Below, piece by piece: positions 1-8,389 of a stretch of 64,000 nucleotides of DNA. Source of the stretch: Methylovirgula ligni (lineage in GTDB: Bacteria > Pseudomonadota > Alphaproteobacteria > Rhizobiales > Beijerinckiaceae); NCBI RefSeq assembly GCF_004135935.1, contig NZ_CP025086.1, forward strand, positions 1,116,001 through 1,180,000. The letters are read 5' to 3'. The translations under genes were made by a program, and so were the position numbers. Position 1 is the stretch's first letter. Each line of letters starts with the position of its first letter. The notes under the pieces are model-generated. The model did not search any database. It was not told where the DNA came from and saw only the letters and a list, made by a program, of their open reading frames with translations.

Positions 1-1535
1 GTGGCAGATGAATTGAACGGCCGGCCGGTCTCGGCAGCGAGCTTGTCTCCAAGCGCCTGAACCTCGCGCTTGCGCAGCGTATCGATCAGGTTGCGGCTGA
101 AGGTGATGCCGCTGGCCTGCCGCTCGGCGAGGCCTTGCCCGATGAGCTGCTCGGCACGACGCTCCATCGCGTCGCGCACCTCAGCGCCGAATCCGGCCTG
201 GCCGAGGGCCGCCGGCTCCCGCGCGATTGCTTGTCGGTCGAGCCAGGTGGCGCCCGTCGCCGTGATCTGCCGTTCGATCGAGAGGTCCGAGCGGACAGCA
301 AGGGCTACCCGCCGCCGCCCTTGCGCGTCATCGAACTTGCGCAACTCGACGATCGAGCCCGGCGCGCTATCGCCGGCGGCGTCGAGATCGGGCAGCTTGA
401 CGTGGTGGGTGCGGCCATCGACGCCGTCGACCACGGCATAGGCCGTGCCCTTCAGCTCGTCGTCGACGCCGCGATCGACCAGGCGGCCGACGACCGGGAC
501 GTCGAGGCTTTCGCCGGCCAGCACAAAGCTCGCCGTGCCGCGCTCGATGCCGCGTTCGGTCAGACTACGGTGGATGCGCTTGATGATGTCGCCGCGCTCG
601 CCGAGGTCGCGCAGCGTCGCCTCGGCATTTTCCGATAGCACCCACTGACCCGGACCGACCTGATCGGCGAGGCCGAGCGACTCCAGTTTCCGCAACCGAC
701 CGACCTTCAGCGCATGGAATTCATCGGGCTGGCGATCGGCATGCGGCGCCATGTCGATGACGCCGGAACGATAAGCGTCGTGGGAAAGCTGCCGGTCGAG
801 ATTGGTCCAGCGCTCGCTATCGATCTGCCGTTCGAGTGTCCGCCGAATCTCCTGATCGGTGCGCGGCCCCAGCTCCCGCGTGATCAGGTCCTGGGCGCGG
901 TCGCGCATGCCCTGCTTGATGTAGTCCCGATCGATGACCAGATCCTGGCCGTCGTCGGTACGCCCGCGGATGATGATGTGGACGTGCGGATGCTCAGTGT
1001 TCCAGTGGTCGACGGCGACCCAATCGAGCTTCGTGCCGAGGTCCTTTTCGACCTGGGCCATGAGGTCGCGGGTGAAGCCCTTGAGGTCCGCCATCTCCAC
1101 CGCGTCGTCGGGCGAGACGATGAAGCGGAAATGGTGCCGATCATCCTCGCAGCGCTCGGCGAAGTCCTTGGGGTCGGCATCCTCGGTGCCTGGACCGAAC
1201 AGCTTCGCCTTTTCCCCGTCGCGAGTGACGCCCTCGCGGCGCAGATAGCCAAGATGGGTGGTGAGCTTGCCGCGCTGCGTCGCATGGCGCAGGAAGCGCC
1301 CCTTGACGACGGCGCCACGCGAGCGGCTGGTGAGCAGCCGGTTGGCCTGAACGGCAGCGACCCGGCCCCGGCCAAATCGGGAGCCGCGACGGCCTGTTAT
1401 CGAGCCATCTCGGCCGATCCGCCCGCCCGCCTTCTGGGTGGCGGCGAGCGCTTGGGCGATGAACGGCTTTGTCCGTTGAGCGCGGGATGATCGGATGCGG
1501 CCCGGACGGACCTGGAAATCGTCTTCACGCGCCAT
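1..1535 (-). CDS. VirD2-like relaxase with DUF3363 region (C-terminus outside window)
   Basis: This is an open minus-strand frame that starts at ATG 1535 and runs off the left edge without a stop, giving about 511 residues. A basic N-terminus precedes the relaxase core. The histidine triad HPHVH is at residues 182-186 in the context DHWNTEHPHVHIIIRG, and HHFRFIVSP lies at about 134-142. Tyr97 in HLGYLRREG is a candidate nucleophile. The rest resembles the DUF3363 region of ICE relaxases. It would nick oriT and pilot single-stranded DNA during conjugation. The next gene on the same strand is a transglycosylase, 354 bases away across a repeat-bearing gap. The apparent plus-strand frames here are antisense shadows of this gene. 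Confidence 0.9.
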   Translation of the reverse strand, partial: MAREDDFQVRPGRIRSSRAQRTKPFIAQALAATQKAGGRIGRDGSITGRRGSRFGRGRVAAVQANRLLTSRSRGAVVKGRFLRHATQRGKLTTHLGYLRREGVTRDGEKAKLFGPGTEDADPKDFAERCEDDRHHFRFIVSPDDAVEMADLKGFTRDLMAQVEKDLGTKLDWVAVDHWNTEHPHVHIIIRGRTDDGQDLVIDRDYIKQGMRDRAQDLITRELGPRTDQEIRRTLERQIDSERWTNLDRQLSHDAYRSGVIDMAPHADRQPDEFHALKVGRLRKLESLGLADQVGPGQWVLSENAEATLRDLGERGDIIKRIHRSLTERGIERGTASFVLAGESLDVPVVGRLVDRGVDDELKGTAYAVVDGVDGRTHHVKLPDLDAAGDSAPGSIVELRKFDDAQGRRRVALAVRSDLSIERQITATGATWLDRQAIAREPAALGQAGFGAEVRDAMERRAEQLIGQGLAERQASGITFSRNLIDTLRKREVQALGDKLAAETGRPFNSSA

Positions 1536-1546
1536 CGCCGGCCTCG

Positions 1547-1675
1547 GCAATGTGCGGAAAGGACAATCTCAGCAATGAGTTGGTATCGACACGCACATTG
1601 CGCGGATCGGGCGCACATTGCCCGAATAGTGAAAAAACCCTGGAAAAACAAACCCCCGACCGAGCCGCACATTGC
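1547..1675. repeat. Four CGCACATTGC boxes (iteron-like) in the 354-base gap between relaxase and transglycosylase
   Basis: The ten-base word CGCACATTGC occurs at 1592-1601, 1612-1621 and 1666-1675, and inverted at 1547-1556. The first two direct copies are exactly 20 bases apart, about two helical turns. The gap 1536-1889 otherwise holds no supported gene. It also has an A-rich stretch (GAAAAAACCCTGGAAAAACA) near 1631-1650. The position immediately upstream of the relaxase suggests an oriT, a relaxosome accessory site or an operator for the transfer genes. This role is an inference. Confidence 0.6.
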
Positions 1676-1889
1676 CGGCTTTTATCCTGCCCTCGTTCGG
1701 TTGGTGCCTGCTCGTCTCCCCTGCCTGCTGTCTCTTCTGCGCCAATCCGCGCCAATATACGCCAGAGCACGAATTCTCGCTGACCGGAGGCCGAAGCCCG
1801 CGGCCCGACGGATACATGCACGATCGCAGCAACGTCGATGCGGACGGAAGCGCATTTATCGCCTGCCTGATTGTGCGAACGATGGCCGG

Positions 1890-2642
1890 TCATTGTGGAT
1901 GCCCCGTCGTTGATAGAGCGACGAACAGGCCCTCCGACTGCGGCGCGATAGCTGAGACATCGCGGACCGGGACGGCAGCCGGAGCGCCAGGTGACGGACG
2001 ATCGGGCGACGCTCGATCTGCGCTTCTTGGGCCGTCAGCGCGCACGATGAAGAGCGGAGCCTGTGTCCAGGACGACGGATCGGAGGCTACCAGGAGGACA
2101 GGCCCAGCGATCTCGCCGCCCTCGACAAAAGGGACGAGGGCCGTGACATAGGCCAGCGTCTCGGGCGGCAGCGGCCTGTGTCGGTCGCGGAAATCCTCGT
2201 AACGGCCGGGACCCGCATTGTACGCCGCGAGGAAGCCCGGCGAACCGTAGCGGTCGTACATCTCGCGCAGGAAGGCCGCGCCAGCCAGAATGTTGTCGTG
2301 CGGATCGAAGGGATCACGGCCGAGGCCATACCGCGCGCGCAATCCCGCCCAGGTCTCCGGCATGAGCTGCATGAGGCCCATCGCACCTTTGGACGAGATC
2401 GCGCGCCTGTCACCGCGGCTTTCGATGCGCATGACGGCGCTTACCCAGGCGGCCGGAATGCCGAAGCGCTGCGAGGCTTCCGCCACATGCGCGGCATAGG
2501 GATCGCTTACCGCAGCCCGTTCCGCCGGCGCCGCCTGTGCGGAAGCGGACAGCATGGGCGCGCCGATCGCGACCAGGCCGACAAGGAGGTAGAGCGCGAA
2601 ACGGAAGCACGCCCTGTCTCCGCCACGACGCCAGCGGGCCAT
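1890..2642 (-). CDS. Lytic transglycosylase (SLT domain), conjugation-associated
   Basis: The 250-residue protein starts MARWRRGGDR and has a signal peptide or anchor (FALYLLVGLVAIGAPMLSASAQA), then an SLT domain. The domain signatures are the catalytic glutamate in IESRGD, the GLMQLMPETW motif and the AYNAGPG motif. It should cut peptidoglycan so that the conjugation apparatus can cross the wall, the role of VirB1-type enzymes. The frame continues upstream to 2822, but the start at 2642 puts the hydrophobic segment in the right place and the extra residues look non-coding. It lies between the relaxase and DUF736 genes, all on the minus strand. Confidence 0.85.
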   Translation of the reverse strand: MARWRRGGDRACFRFALYLLVGLVAIGAPMLSASAQAAPAERAAVSDPYAAHVAEASQRFGIPAAWVSAVMRIESRGDRRAISSKGAMGLMQLMPETWAGLRARYGLGRDPFDPHDNILAGAAFLREMYDRYGSPGFLAAYNAGPGRYEDFRDRHRPLPPETLAYVTALVPFVEGGEIAGPVLLVASDPSSWTQAPLFIVRADGPRSADRASPDRPSPGAPAAVPVRDVSAIAPQSEGLFVALSTTGHPQ

Positions 2643-2826
2643 CGTGCTCGCCTCCGTCAAGGGCAAGGCGTAAGCGCCGGCCGATGGCCGCCCTTGACCT
2701 CGTCTGCGCCCGACGGCCGACGGATCGTCGAGCGGGACGAAGGGATGAGACGGTCTTTCCGCGAACAAAGGGATGGGGTTTCGGCGGACCATCCCGCACG
2801 CGATCAGGAACACGTATCGCATGCCG

Positions 2827-3162
2827 TCAGTCCCGCTCGCCGCGCTTGGGCGGACGGTTCCAGTTCAGAATCCAGATCGATTTGTCATCGGTCGACTGGA
2901 ACAGGTTGGCGCGGACCGGCTGCGTGAGGGCTGGATCGTCGAGCACCAGCGAGACGTAGTCGCCGGCCTTCTCACCGGTACGTTTCCAACCGGCGCCGAC
3001 CTCCGGCCCGTCACCGTCACCGAGATGAATGCGATAGTCCGGCGTGTTCTCGGTATCGCTGTGCTCGGCGGGAACGAGCACCAGCTCGGCGTCGAGCGAG
3101 AGCGTATGGATGCGGCCGGAATAGCCGGACTTGCTGCGGGTGAACTGACCGATCTGTGCCAT
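2827..3162 (-). CDS. DUF736 family protein (copy 1)
   Basis: The 111-residue protein starts MAQIGQFTRSKSGYSGRIHT and carries the DUF736 pattern: a GxFT..GY.G.I.TL beginning, DYRIHLGD in the middle and an ILNWNRPPKR ending. The upstream context on the minus strand is AGGAGGCAAATCATG, a strong ribosome binding site, which decides the start over longer frames reaching 3381. DUF736 proteins are very common in alphaproteobacterial conjugative elements but their biochemical role is not established. A second copy lies at 11018-11329. The gap to the S26 peptidase gene is 35 bases. Confidence 0.88.
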   Translation of the reverse strand: MAQIGQFTRSKSGYSGRIHTLSLDAELVLVPAEHSDTENTPDYRIHLGDGDGPEVGAGWKRTGEKAGDYVSLVLDDPALTQPVRANLFQSTDDKSIWILNWNRPPKRGERD

Positions 3163-3197
3163 GATTTGCCTCCTTGGCGGTGAGTTGAATGACGGGT

Positions 3198-3731
3198 TCA
3201 GTCGGTGGCGGCGCGCCAGACGAAGCGGCCGTCGCCGTCCTCGTCGGTCCAGAGCGGGACCGCGCGAGCGACGATCGAGGTGGCGGGAAGCGGGCCGAAG
3301 TAGCGGCCATCCAGGCTGTCGGGGACGGTCGGGTTCATGAGGAAGATTTCGCCCGTGTGGATGGTCCGGCAGCCGTCCCACTTCGGCAGCGGGCGGCCCA
3401 GATGATCGCGGTCGCGCGCATCGCCGGCGGCGACGCCGTCAACGGTTATGGCGTTGCCGGTTCGGCAGACCGTCTGTCCGGGCAGCGCCATGACGTGCTT
3501 CAGCAGCGACACGCCCTTGGGCAGGAAGCCGCCATCGGCGAGGAAGCTCGCGATCGGTTCGGGCGGCCGGACCGCGACCAGCTCCATCGTATGGAGGCGG
3601 CCGACCGGACGCAGCGCATAGAGCCCGGTCGGCGTGCTCGCGGTGGCGTTCCAGATCAGCCGGGGCGCGGGATGAACGCCGATCGCGAGCATGGCGAAGT
3701 ACGTCGTCATGACGTAGCCGAAGCGGGTCAT
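3198..3731 (-). CDS. S26 family signal peptidase, TraF-like
   Basis: The 177-residue protein has an N-terminal membrane segment, then the S26 serine motif around STPTGLY (residue about 33) and the catalytic-lysine region KHVMALPGQTV (about 78-88). A C-terminal IFLMNP..PDSLDGRYFGP block is typical of TraF-type conjugative peptidases. These enzymes process or cyclise the conjugative pilin at the inner membrane. The ATG overlaps the stop of the upstream DUF2840 gene by four bases, so translation is probably coupled. The order DUF736, S26 peptidase, DUF2840 is a hallmark of this ICE family. Confidence 0.88.
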   Translation of the reverse strand: MTRFGYVMTTYFAMLAIGVHPAPRLIWNATASTPTGLYALRPVGRLHTMELVAVRPPEPIASFLADGGFLPKGVSLLKHVMALPGQTVCRTGNAITVDGVAAGDARDRDHLGRPLPKWDGCRTIHTGEIFLMNPTVPDSLDGRYFGPLPATSIVARAVPLWTDEDGDGRFVWRAATD

Positions 3732-4249
3732 AGCGTGACGCTCCGGCGCTTGAGCCAGGCGTCATGCTGCTCGCGGCTATAGGCGCGCGGCTCGTGGTCG
3801 GCGGCGAGACGGTTGTGGAGGTGACGCCAATATTCGGGAGCCGCGTCGGCCGGATCGACATCGAGCGCCTCGACCGTGTCGATGAACTGCAGCACCCGCT
3901 CGACTTTGGGCCAGCCGTCGACGCGCAGCAGGATTTCGCCGCCGGGCCGAACGAAAGGCAGCGTCTGATAGCGCTCGCCGGGTGCGACGGTGCGCACGAT
4001 GTCCATGCGCGAAAGCACCGTGCCGAAGTCGTTCGACGCCCATCGCACGAAGGCGAAGATGCTGCCGGGCTTGAAGCTGGAGATGCTACGGCGGCGATCG
4101 AGAATCTTTTCCTCGGCGCGGCGGCCGAAGCGAAGCCAGAACTCGATCTTCTTCTCGATCCACGTCAGCTCGACATGGGTCAGAGGCAAGGTGCGCCGAT
4201 GTGACGGCGGCACGATGCGCAACACGGGCGGCGTTTCGTTGTCGTTCAT
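3728..4249 (-). CDS. DUF2840 domain-containing protein
   Basis: The 173-residue protein contains the DUF2840 pattern: LTHVELTWIEKKIE.WLRFG near the N-terminus, FAFVRWASNDFGTV..R.DI in the middle and a central FVRPGGEILLRVDGWPKVERVL. Its function is unknown, but it regularly sits between the TraF-like peptidase and the partition genes in alphaproteobacterial ICEs, as here. Four-base start/stop overlaps on both sides place it inside a translationally coupled operon running from RepA (7056) down to the peptidase. Confidence 0.85.
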   Translation of the reverse strand: MNDNETPPVLRIVPPSHRRTLPLTHVELTWIEKKIEFWLRFGRRAEEKILDRRRSISSFKPGSIFAFVRWASNDFGTVLSRMDIVRTVAPGERYQTLPFVRPGGEILLRVDGWPKVERVLQFIDTVEALDVDPADAAPEYWRHLHNRLAADHEPRAYSREQHDAWLKRRSVTL

Positions 4250-4500
4250 GACGACTCTCCAGGATCGGCGGGGAATTCGCGGGCGAAGAGGTCGCGCAGC
4301 ATGTCGGCGACCGTGACGCCGCGCTGGAAGGCGACGATCTTGATCCGGCCGCGCAGCGCCGGCGTGATGTCGATCGTCAGACGCGCGGTGAAACCAGCGG
4401 TGTCAGTCGCGCGAGGCGACGAGGCATCGGGCGCCTTGATCCAACTTTCCGCGTCACCCGGTCGGGAGGCGAAGCCGCGCCTGTTCGGACGCTCACTCAT
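4246..4500 (-). CDS. Small ribbon-helix-helix protein, ParG-like
   Basis: The 84-residue protein has a disordered basic N-terminus and a C-terminal segment (TARLTIDITPALRGRIKIVAFQRGVTVADMLRDLFAREF) with a beta strand followed by two helices, as in ribbon-helix-helix DNA-binding partition or plasmid proteins. Together with the ParA encoded two genes upstream it may form a partition pair in which it binds the centromere-like site. This is an inference from fold pattern and neighbours. The gene overlaps both neighbours by four bases. Confidence 0.6.
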   Translation of the reverse strand: MSERPNRRGFASRPGDAESWIKAPDASSPRATDTAGFTARLTIDITPALRGRIKIVAFQRGVTVADMLRDLFAREFPADPGESS

Positions 4501-5255
4501 GCTGCCCCTCCGTCACGGAAGGGCAGCACGCCGGCGATGCGCCAGCGCGCACGCTCGGCCATGTCGGGATCGATTTCGCAGCCGAGATAACGGCGTCCGG
4601 AAAGCCGGCACGCTTCGCCTGCTGCGCCCGAGCCAGCAAACCAATCGCCGACCAAGCCATCCGGTGGGCAACTCGTGCGGACGAGGATTTCGATCAGGCC
4701 CGAGGGTTTTTCGGTCGGATGGATCGCGTGGCCGTGTGCGTTCCGGGCATAGATGACCGAGCGCATGAGGCGCGGCCCGCCATCCTCGCTGACATAATGA
4801 CCGGCCTCGATATGGCCGGTGTGCGGCGAACGTTGCTTGCGCCGCACGGTGCGGGCCGTGGCGTCCGATGTCGTCTGGACATCGTTGTAGATGTTGGCCC
4901 AGGCCGTGTCGGCGCGATAGAACTGTGCAACCAGCTCATGTACGCGCTTGAAGCGATCGGCGTGGAAGCTGGAGCCGTTCTGTTTTTCCCAGACGATCTC
5001 CTGCGCGTATTTCCAGCCGGCGTCATGAAGTGCCGCAGCCGTCGCCATGAAGCACCGGAGTGAGCCGAACACCCACATGGAGCCGGACGGATTCAGCGCA
5101 GCGTGAGCGAGTGGCAGCCAGCCATCGACGCGCCGGTCCCAGGCGAGCGACGTGTCGCCATAGGGCGGATCGGCGACGATCAGATCGAACGGGCGGTGCG
5201 CCGGCATGAGCGCGCGGCAGTCGCCCGTCACGACCATGTCGGTGAAGATCGTCAT
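4497..5255 (-). CDS. DNA methyltransferase (N4-cytosine/N6-adenine type)
   Basis: The 252-residue protein has the catalytic motif DPPY at residues 29-32 and the AdoMet-binding motif DWFAGSGAAGEACRL near residue 210, so DPPY precedes the FxGxG motif as in beta-class enzymes. HPTEKP before the second motif fits the D21-class core. It probably methylates element DNA to evade host restriction or to mark replication; no cognate restriction gene is adjacent, so it looks like an orphan. It is embedded between the ribbon-helix-helix and ParA genes with four-base overlaps on each side. Confidence 0.85.
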   Translation of the reverse strand: MTIFTDMVVTGDCRALMPAHRPFDLIVADPPYGDTSLAWDRRVDGWLPLAHAALNPSGSMWVFGSLRCFMATAAALHDAGWKYAQEIVWEKQNGSSFHADRFKRVHELVAQFYRADTAWANIYNDVQTTSDATARTVRRKQRSPHTGHIEAGHYVSEDGGPRLMRSVIYARNAHGHAIHPTEKPSGLIEILVRTSCPPDGLVGDWFAGSGAAGEACRLSGRRYLGCEIDPDMAERARWRIAGVLPFRDGGAA

Positions 5256-5890
5256 GGAGCGATCCTCCCGACCTCGGCGGCAAGCGCAGCGATCTCGCGG
5301 GCGGCGGGTCCATGCTCTGCGCTCTCGAAGACAAGGCGGCCGGTCTGTGCAGCGTTGGCGAAGGCGACGCGCTGGCCGATGGTGCTGGTGAGCACTGGCG
5401 GGTCATGATCGGCGAGCGTTTCAGCCGTCTCGCGGGCGATGACGGTGCGCGCGCCACAACGGTTCAGCACGAAGCGGGCGGCAAGCTGGGGTCGATAGAT
5501 GCGGGCTTCGCGGAGCAGCGCCAACATCTCGGCCGAGGCCCAGCCGTCGAATGGCGACGGCAGCACCGGGATCAGCACCAGGTCGGCAGCGAGCAGCGCC
5601 GAGCGCATCAGACCGGCGACGCGCGGCGGCCCGTCAATGACGATGTGGTCGGCGGTTCGCGCGAGTTCGGGCGCCTCGCGATGAAGCGTGTCCCGCGCGA
5701 GGCCGATCACCCCGAACAGCCGTGAGAGGTTCTCCCGAGCGCGTTGCTGCGACCAATCGAGAGCCGAGCCCTGGGGATCGGCATCGATCAAGGTGACGCG
5801 CCGGCCGTGCAGAGCCAATTCGCCGGCGAGATGTAGCGCCAGCGTCGTCTTGCCGACACCGCCCTTCTGGTTGAGGAGCGCGACGATCAC
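5252..5890 (-). CDS. parA: ParA family partition ATPase
   Basis: The 212-residue protein begins MIVALLNQKGGVGKTT, the deviant Walker A of ParA/MinD ATPases. LIDADPQGSALDW (Walker A' region) follows, and HIVIDGPPRV is the Walker B strand. The short form, with no N-terminal DNA-binding domain, matches type Ib ParA proteins that work with small ribbon-helix-helix partners, consistent with the 84-residue protein two genes downstream. It should help maintain the excised circular ICE or prevent its loss during replication. Confidence 0.9.
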   Translation of the reverse strand: MIVALLNQKGGVGKTTLALHLAGELALHGRRVTLIDADPQGSALDWSQQRARENLSRLFGVIGLARDTLHREAPELARTADHIVIDGPPRVAGLMRSALLAADLVLIPVLPSPFDGWASAEMLALLREARIYRPQLAARFVLNRCGARTVIARETAETLADHDPPVLTSTIGQRVAFANAAQTGRLVFESAEHGPAAREIAALAAEVGRIAP

Positions 5891-7056
5891 TTCGTTCCTC
5901 CCGGCTTTGGGCCGAAGGAGAGACGCGACGCCTCTGAAGTATTGTCAGCCGTAAAACCGGATTTACGGAAAGACGTGTCGGATGCATTGCTTTCCGGCAC
6001 GGCGTCCGGCTTGCGCTGACGCCGGGTGGAGATGTTTTCCACATCGCCTAACAACAAAGAAGAGTTAGATTCTTGGTTAGACTCTAAGTTAAGGCCCGGA
6101 ATCGCCGTTTCGGGCCAAAGCGTTAACTGCCCTCGGCACTCCCGAAATCCCGATAGGGCCACTCCCGAAGTCCCGATAGCGGTCACGCCCGAAGTCCCGA
6201 GCGTTTCCACAGCGCCATCCACAGGCCCTGTGGATAACCGGGCGGGCAGGATGCGCAGCAGCTCGCGCCGGCCGTCGCGCTCGATCCGAAGTCGGTAGCC
6301 AGGCAGCGGCTGACGCAGGACGATGCGGCGGATGTCGAACGCGAAATCCGCGACCTTCGCCAGGCTGCCGGATTTCGCGTGGAGATGGGGAATGTCGAAG
6401 AGCCAGCCCTGCTTCTGGCGGCCGGCATGCTTGCGGGCGACGCGGTAGAGCCAGCGCTCGATGCCTCCTGTCAGCCGGAAATATGCCGGGTCGATGGTCA
6501 GAACCAGCGAGCGGTCGATGACGCCGCGGTAGAACCAGTCGGGCAGCACGAACTCCATGCCCTCGACGCGGCCTTCGCGGGTCGTGCATTCCTCCCACTC
6601 GTTGATCCAGGAGAACTGGTGGCGCCGCCAATGCTCGTTCTGTCGAATGGTGGTGCGGATGACGGTCGATTGCAGGCGGGCGAGCGCTCCCTTCAGGAGC
6701 TTGTAGTCGCGTGCGCCGGTCTGCCGCCCGATCGCCATCAGGAGCTGGTAGGGCGTGAATCGCAGGAAGCGGGACGTCTTGAAGCCGAGGTTCTCGGCCT
6801 CGACGATCTGGCTGGCCGCCCATATCAGCACATCGGCGTCCCAAATGGTCGCCATGCCATGCTCGGGCACGGCATAGACCTCGACGCGCGCGCCGCCGGC
6901 CTCATAGAGGATTGGCGTGGTGCGCTTGGCCTTGCCCAATGAGAAGAACGGGCGCTCCATCAAGTCGCGCTGATCGCGCGGCGAAGCGTCGCCGGTCACC
7001 ACGACGAAGGGGTCGAGTTTACTTCGCTCGCTGGGCGTGATGAGGCGGCGCGACAT
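5887..7056 (-). CDS. repA: Replication initiator protein A (RepA, RPA family)
   Basis: The 389-residue protein resembles the RPA family of replication initiators from alphaproteobacterial plasmids and ICEs. Signatures include LMERPFFSLGKAKRT near the N-terminus, the helical block FLRFTPYQLLMAIGRQTG and FVLPDWFYRGVIDR..VLTID.AYFRLTGGIERWLYR in the centre. A polar tail after about residue 270 is poorly conserved. It is the likely initiator for the excised circle and shares an operon with parA. The gap to the upstream AlpA-like regulator gene is 12 bases, so the operon probably begins with that regulator. Confidence 0.85.
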   Translation of the reverse strand: MSRRLITPSERSKLDPFVVVTGDASPRDQRDLMERPFFSLGKAKRTTPILYEAGGARVEVYAVPEHGMATIWDADVLIWAASQIVEAENLGFKTSRFLRFTPYQLLMAIGRQTGARDYKLLKGALARLQSTVIRTTIRQNEHWRRHQFSWINEWEECTTREGRVEGMEFVLPDWFYRGVIDRSLVLTIDPAYFRLTGGIERWLYRVARKHAGRQKQGWLFDIPHLHAKSGSLAKVADFAFDIRRIVLRQPLPGYRLRIERDGRRELLRILPARLSTGPVDGAVETLGTSGVTAIGTSGVALSGFRECRGQLTLWPETAIPGLNLESNQESNSSLLLGDVENISTRRQRKPDAVPESNASDTSFRKSGFTADNTSEASRLSFGPKPGGTK

Positions 7057-7068
7057 CGGTGCGCGTCC

Positions 7069-7386
7069 TCAGCGGCGATATTGGCCGGCGGAAGCCGGCG
7101 CCGATGGTTTGGGATGATGGCCGGCGGCTTGGCTATTCGCATCGACCCGCCCGGCGGCGCGCGCCTCGTCGTAGCGCGGGTCGGAGGTCGAACGGCACGC
7201 CGCCTGGTCGGCCCAGGCTTCGAGATCGTCGATGGCGTAGACGACGCGCCCGCCGAGTTTGCGGAAGGTCGGGCCGCTGCCGTGGCAGCGATATTTCTCC
7301 AGCGTGCGTGCCGAAAGGCCGAGGAGGCGCGCCGCCTCGTGGGTCCTGACGTAGCGGGCCGAGATCTCCGCGAGCCTGTCGGGCAT
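7069..7386 (-). CDS. Helix-turn-helix regulator, AlpA/MerR-like
   Basis: The 105-residue protein contains a winged helix-turn-helix of the AlpA/excisionase type: YVRTHEAARLLGLSARTLEKYRCHGSGPTFRKLGGRVVYAIDDLEAW. The tail is low in complexity and probably disordered. Such proteins commonly stand in front of repA-parA in this ICE family and act as regulators or excisionases. The 213 bases between it and the DUF2285 gene hold no other supported gene and probably carry its promoter. Confidence 0.82.
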   Translation of the reverse strand: MPDRLAEISARYVRTHEAARLLGLSARTLEKYRCHGSGPTFRKLGGRVVYAIDDLEAWADQAACRSTSDPRYDEARAAGRVDANSQAAGHHPKPSAPASAGQYRR

Positions 7387-7599
7387 TGGTAGCCTCCGTG
7401 TCTGTCGAGGACGCCGCAGCCAAAGCGCGGCGTGTCGGGATCACGGTGGCGAAGAAGACAGGCGCAGGAGGAGGACGAAGATTTTCGCGGAGTGATGTCC
7501 CCCCTGGCGCGCGGCCAGGACAATACGTGGGGGCTTCGGCAGATCCCGACGCGGCCCGGCGTAGAAGAATGGTGTAGAGGGGAGAATGCGAACCCGGTG

Positions 7600-8118
7600 T
7601 CAGTCGCCGCGCAGCAAGCGCAAATAGCCGCCGTTCACGAGGGCGGCGGAATCGCTGATCAAGCGGTTCGCCTTTCGGCGGGCGGCCGAGCTTTTCCATT
7701 CGATCGAGGGAAGGGCCGCGTCAACGGTCGCGCCGAGCACCTCCGTGGCGACATCCCGCGGTTTGCCTCCCTCCGCCCGCAGGTCGAAGGCGTGCAGGAG
7801 CTGGATCAGCCGGGCTTTCTGTATCGGGGTGAGATGAAGGGCGCGCGGCATCAGACTGATCCGCCGGCCCCGAAGCCGCCGAACGAGGCGCAGGGCGATG
7901 TCGAGGCGCATCTCGAACATGCTGTCGACCGGAAGGATCACGGCCGGGCGGCTCGCAGCATGGGCGTCCTGTAGCCAGATGTGCAGCTCGCCAGAGGGGG
8001 CGCCGATAGTCACCTCGCGACCATCCGCGTCGATATGATCGGCGAGAACCGGTCCCAGGACGGCGGGGTCGAAGACGGCGACGGTATCGAACCCCGGCGG
8101 GGCCGGCGTGAGGATCAA
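7600..8118 (-). CDS. DUF2285 domain protein (3' part of a frameshifted DUF6499-DUF2285 gene)
   Basis: The 172-residue frame carries the DUF2285 domain, including SMFEMRLDIALRLVRRLRGR and LTPIQKARLIQLLHAFD. Coding sense continues upstream of the first ATG as FVHDPDALAGREPALWRPEV..GTLILTPAPPGF, the normal linker in this family. It then meets the DUF6499 frame at 8174-8389, displaced by one base. Members usually carry both domains in one polypeptide, so the gene appears frameshifted near 8189-8191. DUF2285 proteins are presumed DNA-binding regulators of ICEs. Here an unshifted product could only start internally. Confidence 0.8.
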   Translation of the reverse strand: MILTPAPPGFDTVAVFDPAVLGPVLADHIDADGREVTIGAPSGELHIWLQDAHAASRPAVILPVDSMFEMRLDIALRLVRRLRGRRISLMPRALHLTPIQKARLIQLLHAFDLRAEGGKPRDVATEVLGATVDAALPSIEWKSSAARRKANRLISDSAALVNGGYLRLLRGD

Positions 8119-8173
8119 TGTGCCGGGCGAGACTTCCGGCCGCCAGAGCGCCGGCTCCCGCCCGGCGAGCGCG

Positions 8174-8389
8174 TCAGGGTCGTGGACGAAACCGCAACCC
8201 CCAGCGGCGCGCCAGTTCGGGCCGGGCGCTGCCCGGATCGGCCTGGCCGCGCGCGATCTGACGAAGGGTGCGCTTGTAGTCGTGACGATAGCCGGCGTTG
8301 CGGCGCAGGAATTCGAGCGCGAAGCCAGGACGTTCGAGGCGGTTCAGTTGTTCGATCGCATCCGATGACCGCCAGAAGGATATGGGCAT
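8174..8389 (-). CDS. DUF6499-type regulator domain (5' part of frameshifted DUF2285 gene)
   Basis: The frame from ATG 8389 encodes 71 residues starting MPISFWRSSDAIEQLNRLE. The block FALEFLRRNAGYRHDY and the ending RWGLRF are typical of the N-terminal domain that precedes DUF2285. It stops at 8174. Removing one base from the AAA run at 8189-8191 (plus strand) joins WGLRF to VHDPDALAGREP in the DUF2285 frame. The upstream minus-strand context AGGGAGGCACCCATG supplies a ribosome binding site. The frame is open further upstream but looks non-coding there. Confidence 0.65.
   Translation of the reverse strand: MPISFWRSSDAIEQLNRLERPGFALEFLRRNAGYRHDYKRTLRQIARGQADPGSARPELARRWGLRFRPRP

Noticed and set aside
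714-1490. Long plus-strand frame of 258 codons
   Set aside because: It is antisense to the relaxase, whose minus-strand frame has the HPHVH motif and runs off the left edge.
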